Source: Micromonospora purpureochromogenes
GTDB taxonomy: Bacteria > Actinomycetota > Actinomycetes > Mycobacteriales > Micromonosporaceae
DNA: 64,000 bases
NCBI RefSeq assembly: GCF_900091515.1
Contig: NZ_LT607410.1
Coordinates: 2,356,001 to 2,420,000 of the forward strand
Reading direction: 5' to 3'
How positions within the stretch are numbered: the first letter of the stretch is position 1; the number at the start of each line of letters is the position of its first letter. This document shows, one piece after another, positions 32,313-39,631 of this stretch. Made by a program: the position numbers and the translations under genes. Below the pieces are notes generated by a model. The model did no database searches. It was not told the DNA's origin and saw only the letters and a list, made by a program, of their open reading frames with translations.

Positions 32313-33284
32313 GTGGTCGCAAGGAGTTCGGAGGTACGGCCCTCAGCCGTACGGCACAGCGCTTCCCCAGGAGCCGGTGGGCGCCGGCGGCGTGGTGCTG
32401 GTCGGCTCGCCGGGCTCGGTCTCGGCGGAGCGGCGCTGCTGGTTCTGCTCACCGGCTGCAACGTCGGCAGCTCGTTCGACGGTTTCGGCTGGCCGCAGGG
32501 CGGCATCTCGCCGGAGTCGCACCGGATGTACGACCTGTGGATCGCCTCCTGCATCGCCGCCCTCGCGGTCGGCGTCTTCGTCTGGGGCCTGATCTTCTGG
32601 TGCGTCGTGCGCTACCGCAAGCGGGGCAACGAGCTGCCGGTGCAGACCCGCTACAACCTGCCGATGGAGTTCCTCTACACCATCGCGCCGATCCTGATCG
32701 TCTCCGTGCTCTTCTACTACACGGCGGTCGTGCAGACCGACGTGGTGCGGATCACGAAGAACCCCGACGTGACCGTCGAGGTCGTCGCGTTCAAGTGGAA
32801 CTGGCAGTTCAACTACCGCGACGGTCAGGGCCCCGAGGCGAACACCGTGGCGTCGGTGCTGGGCACCAGCGAGGTCATCCCGGTGCTGGTCCTGCCGACC
32901 GACCGGTCGATCCGCTTCGAGGAGACCAGCCGCGACGTCATCCACTCGTTCTGGGTGCCGGAGCTGCTGTTCAAGCGGGACGTCATGCCGGGCAACATCC
33001 GCAACGTCTTCGAGATCTCCAAGCTCGAGTCCGAGGGCGCGTACGTCGGCCGGTGCGCCGAGCTCTGCGGCAGCTACCACGCCTTCATGAACTTCGAGCT
33101 GCGCGTCGTCTCCCCGGAGAAGTACGACCAGTTCCTGGCGGCCAAGCGGGACGGCAAGTCGACGCAGGAGGCGCTCAGCGCCATCGGCGAAGACCCGTAC
33201 GCGTCGACCACCGAGCCGTTCAAGACGCGGCGCAACGTGGCCACCTTCAACCCCGACAAGTCGCACTCCGACCCGAGGAACTGA
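32313..33284 (+). CDS. ctaC: Cytochrome c oxidase subunit II (aa3 type, lipoprotein)
   Basis: CuA-bearing subunit that takes electrons from the QcrC diheme cytochrome in the bc1-aa3 supercomplex. The 323-aa protein has an Arg-rich signal peptide ending in a lipobox LTGC (Cys49), two membrane helices (IASCIAALAVGVFVWGLIFW and TIAPILIVSVLFYYTAVV) and the extracytoplasmic cupredoxin domain. CuA ligands are visible: RDVIHSFWVPE (His) and GRCAELCGSYHAFM (Cys-x3-Cys-x3-His, Met, about 249-260). VVAFKWNWQFNYRD is the expected aromatic electron-entry segment. The GTG is set by GGGAGG ~9 nt upstream. ctaF follows by 10 bp. ctaD is not in the window. Confidence 0.96.
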   Translation: MVARSSEVRPSAVRHSASPGAGGRRRRGAGRLAGLGLGGAALLVLLTGCNVGSSFDGFGWPQGGISPESHRMYDLWIASCIAALAVGVFVWGLIFWCVVRYRKRGNELPVQTRYNLPMEFLYTIAPILIVSVLFYYTAVVQTDVVRITKNPDVTVEVVAFKWNWQFNYRDGQGPEANTVASVLGTSEVIPVLVLPTDRSIRFEETSRDVIHSFWVPELLFKRDVMPGNIRNVFEISKLESEGAYVGRCAELCGSYHAFMNFELRVVSPEKYDQFLAAKRDGKSTQEALSAIGEDPYASTTEPFKTRRNVATFNPDKSHSDPRN

Positions 33285-33294
33285 GGGAACCGAC

Positions 33295-33720
33295 ATGAAG
33301 ACCGAGTGGCGTATCTTCCTGGTCATCGCCGCGTTCCTGTTCGGCGTGGCGGTGCTCTACGGCGTCTGGACCTACGGCGACGGCGGCCGGGTCGAGTGGG
33401 TCGGCACGGTGGCTCTGCTGCTGTCGTTCCTGCTCTGCTCGATGTGCGGTGGCTTCTTCTGGTTCGTCTCCCGCCGCATCGACCTGCGGCCGGAGGACCG
33501 GCCGGACGGCGAGATCGCCGACGGCGCCGGCGAGATCGGCTTCTTCAGCCCGGGCAGCTACTGGCCGTTCGGCCTGGCGCTGGCCGCCGCGGTGGCCGGC
33601 CTGGGCCTGGTGTACTGGCAGTTCTGGCTGGTGGGCCTCGGCCTGGTCGCGGTCATCTTCGCCGCGTGCGGCCTGCTCTTCGAGTACTACACCGGCACCC
33701 GGCGTACCGCCGAGCACTGA
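33295..33720 (+). CDS. ctaF: Cytochrome c oxidase subunit IV (actinobacterial CtaF)
   Basis: Small four-helix membrane subunit of the aa3 oxidase, 141 aa. Starts MKTEWRIFLVIAAFLFGVAVLYGVWTY, followed by EWVGTVALLLSFLLCSMCGGFFWFVSRR, the periplasmic/cytoplasmic RPEDRPDGEIADGAGEIGFFSPGSYWPF segment in pieces, and two further helices. The ADGAGE-GFFSPGSYWP pattern is diagnostic of actinobacterial CtaF. It lies 10 bp after ctaC with AGGGAACC before the ATG and is followed by a strong terminator, so ctaC-ctaF is one unit. Confidence 0.95.
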   Translation: MKTEWRIFLVIAAFLFGVAVLYGVWTYGDGGRVEWVGTVALLLSFLLCSMCGGFFWFVSRRIDLRPEDRPDGEIADGAGEIGFFSPGSYWPFGLALAAAVAGLGLVYWQFWLVGLGLVAVIFAACGLLFEYYTGTRRTAEH

Positions 33721-33735
33721 TCTGACGGCTTCGCC

Positions 33736-33772
33736 CGTAGGCCCGCGTCCCGCTCCGGGACGCGGGCCTACG
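33736..33772 (+). terminator. Terminator of ctaC-ctaF
   Basis: Perfect 16-bp stem (33736-33751 and 33757-33772, CGTAGGCCCGCGTCCC) with a 5-nt loop, 16 nt past the ctaF stop. Confidence 0.8.
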
Positions 33773-33903
33773 CGTGTTCCGGCCGCTGAGCCGTACCCGG
33801 CATCAGGTCGACAGGACCGGGACGCCGGCCGTGCGGTCGCCGGCGGGGCCAACGGCCTGGCAGCACGGCGAGCGAGAGCGCGCGATGAGGGCGGCGCCGC
33901 GGG

Positions 33904-34116
33904 TCAGGCCGCGCGGCGGCCCGACCGGGATGCCGCCCGCGGGCGCCGGTCGGCCAGGCGCGGGGCGGGGAAGGCGAAGGTGGCGATCAGCTCGGCCGCG
34001 CCGCAGCCGGTGCAGATCAGCTCGGGACAGTCGAGGTCGTGACCGTCGACGCAGGGCGGGACCTCGAACGGCTGCACGCCCTCGCAGGTGTCGCAGTGGA
34101 GCTCGCGGTCCGACAC
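33904..34116 (-). CDS. Small Cys-rich zinc-ribbon-like protein (70 aa)
   Basis: A 70-aa protein whose first ~45 residues hold two CxxC pairs: LHCDTCEGVQPF and LICTGCGAAELIATF, plus PPCVDGHDLDC, an arrangement suited to a single zinc ribbon. The last 20 residues are Arg/Ala-rich and probably disordered. GTG at 34114-34116 has GAGAGGAG at 6-nt spacing, a strong site supporting translation. I do not recognise a named family; proteins of this type sit beside trpD in several Micromonospora/Streptomyces genomes (recollection, unverified). It lies downstream of trpD on the same strand by 117 bp. Confidence 0.75.
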   Translation of the reverse strand: MSDRELHCDTCEGVQPFEVPPCVDGHDLDCPELICTGCGAAELIATFAFPAPRLADRRPRAASRSGRRAA

Positions 34117-34177
34117 GGGCGTCTCCTCTCGCTCCGGTGCCCGCCGACGACCATCGGAGCCAGCGGCGGAAAACGGA

Positions 34178-34183
34178 AAATTA
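34178..34183 (-). promoter_or_regulatory. Candidate -10 for the Cys-rich protein gene
   Basis: On the minus strand TAATTT within GGGAGTAATTTTCC, ~62 nt before the GTG at 34116. This is an A+T-rich island (34166-34198) in a GC-rich gap, which suggests the gene has its own promoter rather than depending on trpD. Confidence 0.35.
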
Positions 34184-34233
34184 CTCCCGTGTAGTTTGGC
34201 ACGCCCCTCCGACAGTTCCGCCGCGCCACCCGC

Positions 34234-35280
34234 TCACAGGGCGCGGGCCACCTCGACCCAGCGCTGCAGGACGGCGGCCGCCGCGCCCGAGTCGATCGAC
34301 TCGGCGGCCCGGTCCATCCCGGCCCGCAGCGCCTCGGTCAGGTCACCGTCCAGCGGCCCCTGGGTGGCCAGCGCGGCGGCGGAGTTGACCAGCACGGCGT
34401 CCCGCACCGGGCCGGTCTCCCCGGCCAGCAGCCGGCGGGCCACCGCGGCGTTGTACGCCGCGTCCCCGCCCCGCAGTTCGGCCAGGGTGGACCGGGGTAC
34501 CCCGAGGTCCGTCGCGTCCAGCACGGCCTCTCTGACGGTCCCCCGCTGGGCCACCCAGACCCGGGTGGGGGCGGCGGTGGTGAACTCGTCCAGGCCGTCC
34601 TCGCCGCGCATCACGATCGCCGAGTCGCCCCGCCCGGCGAAGACGGCGGCCATCACCGGCGCCATCCGCGCGTCGAAGCAGCCCACCGCGCCGGCCCGGG
34701 GACGGGCCGGGTTGGTCAGCGGACCGAGGAAGTTGAAGAAGGTGGGTACGCCGATCTCGCGGCGGACCGGGCCGGCGTGCCGCATCCCCGGGTGGAACCG
34801 GGCGGCGAAGCAGAACCCGATCCCGGCCTCCTCGACGCAGCGGGCGACCTGCTCGGGCGCCAGGTCCAGCGGCACGCCGAGGAACTCCAGCAGGTCGGCG
34901 GTGCCGCAGAGCGAGGAGGCGGCGCGGTTGCCGTGCTTGACCACCCGGACCCCGGCGCCGGCCACCACCAGTGCGGTCATCGTGGAGATGTTGACGGTGT
35001 GGGCGAGGTCACCGCCGGTACCGACCACGTCCAGCGCGGTGCGCCGCAGCTCCTCGGGCAGTTCGACCGGCACCGCCCGGCCGAGCATCGCCTCCACCAG
35101 GCCGGCCAGCTCGGCGGGGGTCTCGCCCTTCGCCCGCAGCGCCACCGCGAAGCCGGCGACCTGGGACGGGGCGGCCGCGCCGGTCATGATCTCGTCCATC
35201 GCCCACGCGGTGTCCGCGGTGGAGAGCTCGTCGCCGCGCAGCAGCGCGTTGAGCAGGTGCGGCCAGGTCCGTTCGCCCAT
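34234..35280 (-). CDS. trpD: Anthranilate phosphoribosyltransferase
   Basis: Second step of tryptophan synthesis, joining anthranilate and PRPP. The 348-aa protein has the PRPP-binding [19 protein letters not shown] (family GTGGD...NIST), [18 protein letters not shown] (KHGNR.S...G.AD), and [19 protein letters not shown] with [12 protein letters not shown], all canonical. The ATG is preceded by GGGAGG at 6 nt. It stands alone, away from other trp genes, in the same place relative to the qcr/cta genes as in Streptomyces and Mycobacterium (recollection). Confidence 0.96.
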   Translation of the reverse strand: MGERTWPHLLNALLRGDELSTADTAWAMDEIMTGAAAPSQVAGFAVALRAKGETPAELAGLVEAMLGRAVPVELPEELRRTALDVVGTGGDLAHTVNISTMTALVVAGAGVRVVKHGNRAASSLCGTADLLEFLGVPLDLAPEQVARCVEEAGIGFCFAARFHPGMRHAGPVRREIGVPTFFNFLGPLTNPARPRAGAVGCFDARMAPVMAAVFAGRGDSAIVMRGEDGLDEFTTAAPTRVWVAQRGTVREAVLDATDLGVPRSTLAELRGGDAAYNAAVARRLLAGETGPVRDAVLVNSAAALATQGPLDGDLTEALRAGMDRAAESIDSGAAAAVLQRWVEVARAL

Positions 35281-35369
35281 GGTGGGCCTCCCGAGCGGGC
35301 GTGGGTGCGGGTGGGACGGGGTCGGCGCCCGTCAGCCCGGGCGCCGGAGGCGCCGCCGAGCGCGCAGAC

Positions 35370-35765
35370 TCAGGCGGCGGCGTGCGTACGCAGCAGTTCG
35401 GCGACCGTGGTGCCGGTGGTCACCGGATCGAGCGGATGCACCAGCGTGGCGTCGACCTGCGCGTACGCGGCGAGCCATCGGTCGGCGGGGCGGGCAATGA
35501 CCACGCAGGTGGGCGGGGCGTCGTCCCGGTCGTCCTTGATCTGGCGGGCGATGCCGATGCCGCCGCCCGGGCTGGCCTCGCCGTCGAGCAGCATGAGGTC
35601 GATCTCGTAGTCGTCGACCAGGCGGATGCACTCGGCGTAGGTGGCGGCGTCGACGAACTCGATCTCGAGGCCGGGCGCCGGGCGGGTGCCGACCGCCAGC
35701 CGCATCCGGTCACGGACCTGCGGGTCGTCGCTGTAGAGCAGGACGGTGCACTGACGATCGCTCAT
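35370..35765 (-). CDS. Response-regulator receiver-like protein (131 aa)
   Basis: A stand-alone receiver-like domain with no output domain. TVLLYSDDPQVRDRMRLAV corresponds to strand 1 with an acidic pair, DLMLLDGEASPGGGIGIARQIKDD to strand 3 with the phospho-acceptor-like Asp, and LVHPLDP to the end region where a Lys-Pro is normal. The Lys is replaced by His-Pro, so canonical phosphorylation switching is doubtful. ATG at 35763-35765 is chosen since SDRQCTVLLYSDD then begins the first strand; GGGAG lies ~11 nt upstream. It is upstream of trpD on the same strand and downstream of ctaG. Role unknown. Confidence 0.8.
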   Translation of the reverse strand: MSDRQCTVLLYSDDPQVRDRMRLAVGTRPAPGLEIEFVDAATYAECIRLVDDYEIDLMLLDGEASPGGGIGIARQIKDDRDDAPPTCVVIARPADRWLAAYAQVDATLVHPLDPVTTGTTVAELLRTHAAA

Positions 35766-35871
35766 CGCTGGACTGGCTCCCACCTCGTAGCTGCCCGCTG
35801 ATGGTACCCGCCGGTGTGGCGTAGCCGACATCCCGCCCGGCCGGGCCGCGCGGACGCCGCGTCGGGGCAGG

Positions 35872-36858
35872 TCAGGCCGGGGTGCCCGGGGCGGGGGTCG
35901 CGGTGGCGGCGGCGTCGGCGGCGCGGTCGCGGGCCTCCTGGCGGTCCAGCTCGCGGTCGACCCGGCGGGCCTCCCGCTCGGACTGCCGGATCCACTGCAC
36001 GACCAGCACCGCGAGCATCGTCACACTGACGAACTCGCCGCCGGCCCAGAGGATGCCGCCGGCGACCACCTGGTCGTTCCAGGGGTCCGACCAGGACAGG
36101 TTGAGCGACGGGTACCAGTCGCCGCCGAGCAGCGTGGTGCTCTGCATGATGGTGAGGCCGAGCACCGTGTGGAACGGCACGGAGAGCAGCATGAGCAGCG
36201 CCCGCGCCGGGTACGGCCACCGCCCCGGCAGCGGGTCCAGGCCGAGCAGCGGCCAGAAGAACACGCAGCCGGTCGCGATGAAGTGCGCGTGCACCAGCTC
36301 GTGCGCCCAGGCGTGCTCCAGCGTGTAGTGGTAGAGGCCACTGAAGTAGAGCGCGAACGGGTTCACCACGAAGATGCTGAACGCCACCAGCGGGAAGCCG
36401 TAGACCTTCGCGAACCGGCTGTGCACGACCGCCAGCAGCCGCTTGCGGGGGCGTACCGGCAGCGTGCGCAGGGCCAGGGTGACCGGGGCGCCCAGGGCGA
36501 GGAAGATCGGCGCGATCATCGACAGCACCATGTGCTGCACCATGTGCACCGACACCAGCGCCGTGTCGTACGCGTGCAGGCCGCTGACCGTGACCGCGGC
36601 GATGCCGCCCAGGCCCGGGCCGAGGAAGCAGATCGTCCGGAGGACCGGCCAGGCGTCCCCGCGCAGCCGCAGCCGGTAGACCCCGTACAGGTAGAGCCCG
36701 GCGGCCAGCACCAGCCCGAGGGCGAGCCAGCTGTCCAGCCGGGTCTCGGTGAAGACCCGGGCGACGGTGAACGGCGGCGGAACGGCCTCGCCCCCGGCGG
36801 CGAGGACCGCCGACGGGCCCGCCGAGGTCGCGGCGAAGATCGAATCGACGTGCAGCAC
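35872..36858 (-). CDS. ctaG: Cytochrome c oxidase assembly protein, Caa3-CtaG family
   Basis: Polytopic membrane protein of 328 aa with about seven helices, including SWLALGLVLAAGLYLYGVYRL, SVHMVQHMVLSMIAPIFLALGAP, YGFPLVAFSIFVVNPFALYF and PFHTVLGLTIMQSTTLLGGDWY. Conserved His-rich features (HMVQHMVL, HELVHAHFIATGC, PFHTVLG) are those of the caa3_CtaG family thought to help insert copper or heme into aa3 oxidases. The C terminus is a charged coiled tail (REARRVDRELDRQEARDRAADA). GTG at 36856-36858 follows TAGCCT by 7 nt and has no ribosome site, so it seems leaderless. It is divergent from ctaE. Confidence 0.9.
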   Translation of the reverse strand: MLHVDSIFAATSAGPSAVLAAGGEAVPPPFTVARVFTETRLDSWLALGLVLAAGLYLYGVYRLRLRGDAWPVLRTICFLGPGLGGIAAVTVSGLHAYDTALVSVHMVQHMVLSMIAPIFLALGAPVTLALRTLPVRPRKRLLAVVHSRFAKVYGFPLVAFSIFVVNPFALYFSGLYHYTLEHAWAHELVHAHFIATGCVFFWPLLGLDPLPGRWPYPARALLMLLSVPFHTVLGLTIMQSTTLLGGDWYPSLNLSWSDPWNDQVVAGGILWAGGEFVSVTMLAVLVVQWIRQSEREARRVDRELDRQEARDRAADAAATATPAPGTPA

Positions 36859-36865
36859 GCTTATC

Positions 36866-36871
36866 AGGCTA
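36866..36871 (-). promoter_or_regulatory. Candidate -10 for leaderless ctaG
   Basis: TAGCCT on the minus strand, 7 nt before the GTG at 36858. Confidence 0.4.
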
Positions 36872-36954
36872 GGCCAGGCGAACCGGACCACCACGATCGG
36901 GCCATCCCTCGCCCAGGTTTGGCCCCCCGCTGATCGCTCGCCCCGGTCAGGGGC

Positions 36955-36960
36955 AATAAT
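36955..36960 (+). promoter_or_regulatory. Candidate -10 for leaderless ctaE
   Basis: AATAAT in GGGGCAATAATGACC, 6 nt before the ctaE GTG. With the ctaG hexamer it makes a divergent pair of leaderless promoters in 108 bp. A TGATCG box lies 18 nt upstream as a weak -35. Confidence 0.45.
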
Positions 36961-36966
36961 GACCGC

Positions 36967-37566
36967 GTGACTGCGGCCCCAGCCATTGACAAGAGCCGGA
37001 TCCACTCCCTGACCCGACCCAACATGGTCAGCGTCGGGACGATCGTGTGGCTCTCCAGCGAACTCATGTTCTTCGCGGCGCTGTTCGCGATGTACTTCTC
37101 GATCCGCGCGGCAGCGCCGGAGCAGTGGGAGAAGCACACCGAGGGACTCAACATCCCGTACGCGACCACCTTCACGGTGATCCTGGTGCTGTCCTCGGTG
37201 ACCTGCCAGCTCGGTGTCTTCGCGGCGGAGAAGGGCGACGTCCACGCCCTGCGGCGTTGGTTCACGATCACCTTCGTGATGGGCCTGATCTTCGTGCTCG
37301 GCCAGGCGAACGAGTACCGCACCCTGGTGCACGAGGGCGTGAAGATCAACGAAGACGGTTACGGGTCGATGTTCTACCTCACCACCGGCTTCCACGGCCT
37401 GCACGTGACCGGCGGCCTGATCGCCTTCATCATCTTCATGATCCGCACCACCATGGGCCGGTTCACCCCGGCGCAGGCCACCTCGGCGATCGTCGTGTCG
37501 TACTACTGGCACTTCGTCGACGTGGTGTGGATCGGGCTCTACGCCATGATCTACTGGCTCCAGTGA
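36967..37566 (+). CDS. ctaE: Cytochrome c oxidase subunit III
   Basis: Membrane subunit of the aa3 oxidase, 199 aa with five helices, the short actinobacterial form. Features: [25 protein letters not shown] (helix with the conserved Glu), [38 protein letters not shown] (conserved His pair and G) and [20 protein letters not shown], which is the subunit III signature. GTG start; no ribosome site but a -10-like box 6 nt upstream. First gene of ctaE-qcrC-qcrA-qcrB, the standard actinobacterial bc1-aa3 operon. Confidence 0.96.
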   Translation: MTAAPAIDKSRIHSLTRPNMVSVGTIVWLSSELMFFAALFAMYFSIRAAAPEQWEKHTEGLNIPYATTFTVILVLSSVTCQLGVFAAEKGDVHALRRWFTITFVMGLIFVLGQANEYRTLVHEGVKINEDGYGSMFYLTTGFHGLHVTGGLIAFIIFMIRTTMGRFTPAQATSAIVVSYYWHFVDVVWIGLYAMIYWLQ

Positions 37567-37638
37567 TCTTGGCGCGTCACGAACCGCGCCGCTGCTCCGT
37601 CCCCTGAGACAAGGTCCAACCGGTTAAGGACACAGGTC

Positions 37639-38472
37639 ATGACTTCTGACAACGACCGCCGACGCGGTCTGCTCGCGCGCCTGCGCGGGCGGCCCGTAGC
37701 GCGCAGCAGGGGCCGCCGCCGGCTGGGCGCCGCGGTCCGGCTGATCGCCGCGCTGACGCTGGCCGGCGGCGCCTACACCGTCTTCGCCCCGGGCGTGCAG
37801 GCGCAGGAAAACCCGCCGCTGACCGGCGCCGCCGCCGAGGGCAAGGCGCTGTTCGACGTGAGCTGCGTGACCTGCCACGGTCGCAACGCGCAGGGTGTCG
37901 AGGGTCGTGGCCCGAGCCTGGTCGGCGTGGGCGCCGCCTCGGTCGAGTTCCAGGTGGGCACCGGCCGCATGCCGATGGCCCGCCAGGAGGCCCAGGCCCA
38001 GCGCAAGCCCCCGGTCTTCACCGACGAGCAGGTGCGCCAGCTCGCCCAGTACGTCCAGGAGCTCGGTGGCGGCCCGCAGGTCCCCGAGGGTGACCTCCGC
38101 GAGGGCGCCCAGGTGGCGACCGGCGGTGAGCTGTTCCGGATCAACTGCTCGCAGTGCCACGCCTTCGGTGGCGGCGGCGGCGCGCTCTCCTCGGGCAAGT
38201 TCGCCCCGAGCCTGCGCCCGGCCAGCGACCGGCAGATCTACGCCGCCATGCTGAGCGGCCCGCAGAACATGCCGGTGTTCGGCGACAACCAGATCACCCC
38301 GGAGCAGAAGGCGGACATCATCGCCTACATCCAGGAGACGCTGAAGCACGACCAGGACCAGGGCGGATTCAACCTCGGCCGGTACGGCCCCTCCACGGAG
38401 GGCCTGGCGGCCTTCCTGATCGGCATCGTCGCGCTGGTCTTCGCCAGCCTGTGGATCGCGGGCAAGTCGTGA
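37639..38472 (+). CDS. qcrC: Diheme cytochrome c subunit of bc1 complex
   Basis: Membrane-anchored c-type cytochrome that replaces a soluble cytochrome c and links the bc1 complex directly to CtaC. The 277-aa protein has an N-terminal basic segment and signal/anchor (RLIAALTLAGGAYTVFAP), two heme sites CVTCH (~75-79) and CSQCH (~170-174), axial Met candidates in GRMPMAR and QNMPVFGDN, and a C-terminal helix (LAAFLIGIVALVFASLWIAG). AAGGA 8 nt before the ATG is the ribosome site. 72 bp after ctaE and 67 bp before qcrA. Confidence 0.96.
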   Translation: MTSDNDRRRGLLARLRGRPVARSRGRRRLGAAVRLIAALTLAGGAYTVFAPGVQAQENPPLTGAAAEGKALFDVSCVTCHGRNAQGVEGRGPSLVGVGAASVEFQVGTGRMPMARQEAQAQRKPPVFTDEQVRQLAQYVQELGGGPQVPEGDLREGAQVATGGELFRINCSQCHAFGGGGGALSSGKFAPSLRPASDRQIYAAMLSGPQNMPVFGDNQITPEQKADIIAYIQETLKHDQDQGGFNLGRYGPSTEGLAAFLIGIVALVFASLWIAGKS

Positions 38473-38539
38473 CCCGGTCGACCGTGAGTAGCATTGGCAT
38501 GGTGCCGTGCGTCGGCACCGCCCGTATCGAGGTGAGGGC

Positions 38540-39631
38540 ATGACCATCCACACCGAGCACCCGGCCCCGCAGGGCCGGGAGCGGCTCGATGTCAACGACC
38601 CCCGCGTGTCCCGGTTCGACATCGTCCAGGAGGGCGCGCGCCGGGACGAGATCGAGATCGTCCATTACGAGCAGCAGGTGGTCCCGGGCACCAAGGCCGA
38701 GCGTCGGCTGACCCGCCTGGTTGCCGGGTTGTTCCTGCTCACCGGCCTGGCCGCGACCGCCTTCCTGGTCATCTACATCTGGTGGCCGTGGAAGTGGGAG
38801 GCCGGCCGCGGCGGTGACAAGTGGTACAACCCGCTGCTCGGCCTCACCCTGGGCGTCGCGCTCCTGGCCGTCGGCTTCGGCATCCTGACCTGGGGCAAGA
38901 AGCTGCTGCCCAAGGAGGTCTCGATCCAGAGCCGGCACGACGCCCCGAGTCCGCCCGAGGACCGCCGGATCACCGGACAGACCATGCTCTACATGGCCGA
39001 CGAGATGGGCATCAAGCGTCGGCCGCTGCTCGGCGTCTCGCTGGTCGCCGGCCTGCTGCCGGTGGGCGCGGTCGTCGCGGCCCCGCTGGTCGGTGGCCTG
39101 ATCTCCGACCCGCACAAGAACAACCAGATGTTCCGCACCGGGTTCGCCCCGGCGAACGCGGGCGAGAAGGTCCGGCTGGTCCGCGAGGACGGCCGGCCGA
39201 TCCGCCCCTCCGACGTCAGCGTCGGCGGCCAGCTCACCGTCTTCCCCGGCATCGAGCACGGCGTGAGCAACAAGCACGCTGACTCGCCGACGCTTCTGAT
39301 CCACCTGCGGGAGACGGACGCAGCGGATTCGCGGCGCAACAACGAGCGCGTGGGTAAGCCTGACTTCATGTGGGGCAACTTCGCGGCCTTCTCCAAGATC
39401 TGCACCCACGCCGGATGCCCGGCGAGCCTTTTCGAGCAGCAGACGAACCGCCTGCTCTGCCCGTGCCACCAGTCACAGTTCCTGATCACTGACAACGCCC
39501 GTCCCATCTTCGGTCCCGCCAGCCGGAGGCTCCCGCAGCTGCCCATCGAGGTGGACGAGGAGGGCTTCTTCGTGGCTCGGACGGACTATCAGGAACCGGT
39601 CGGGCCGGACTTCTGGGAGCGCCCCGCATGA
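38540..39631 (+). CDS. qcrA: Rieske iron-sulfur subunit of bc1 complex
   Basis: [2Fe-2S] subunit that moves electrons from quinol at the Qo site to QcrC. Unlike the mitochondrial one-helix form, this 363-aa protein has three membrane helices (RLVAGLFLLTGLAATAFLVIY, LLGLTLGVALLAVGFGILTW, LLGVSLVAGLLPVGAVVAAPL), the actinobacterial arrangement. Cluster ligands are ICTHAGCP and LLCPCHQSQF (about 287-312), with the extra disulfide cysteines in the same loops. ATG at 38540 follows GAGG; its end overlaps qcrB (ATGA). Confidence 0.96.
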   Translation: MTIHTEHPAPQGRERLDVNDPRVSRFDIVQEGARRDEIEIVHYEQQVVPGTKAERRLTRLVAGLFLLTGLAATAFLVIYIWWPWKWEAGRGGDKWYNPLLGLTLGVALLAVGFGILTWGKKLLPKEVSIQSRHDAPSPPEDRRITGQTMLYMADEMGIKRRPLLGVSLVAGLLPVGAVVAAPLVGGLISDPHKNNQMFRTGFAPANAGEKVRLVREDGRPIRPSDVSVGGQLTVFPGIEHGVSNKHADSPTLLIHLRETDAADSRRNNERVGKPDFMWGNFAAFSKICTHAGCPASLFEQQTNRLLCPCHQSQFLITDNARPIFGPASRRLPQLPIEVDEEGFFVARTDYQEPVGPDFWERPA

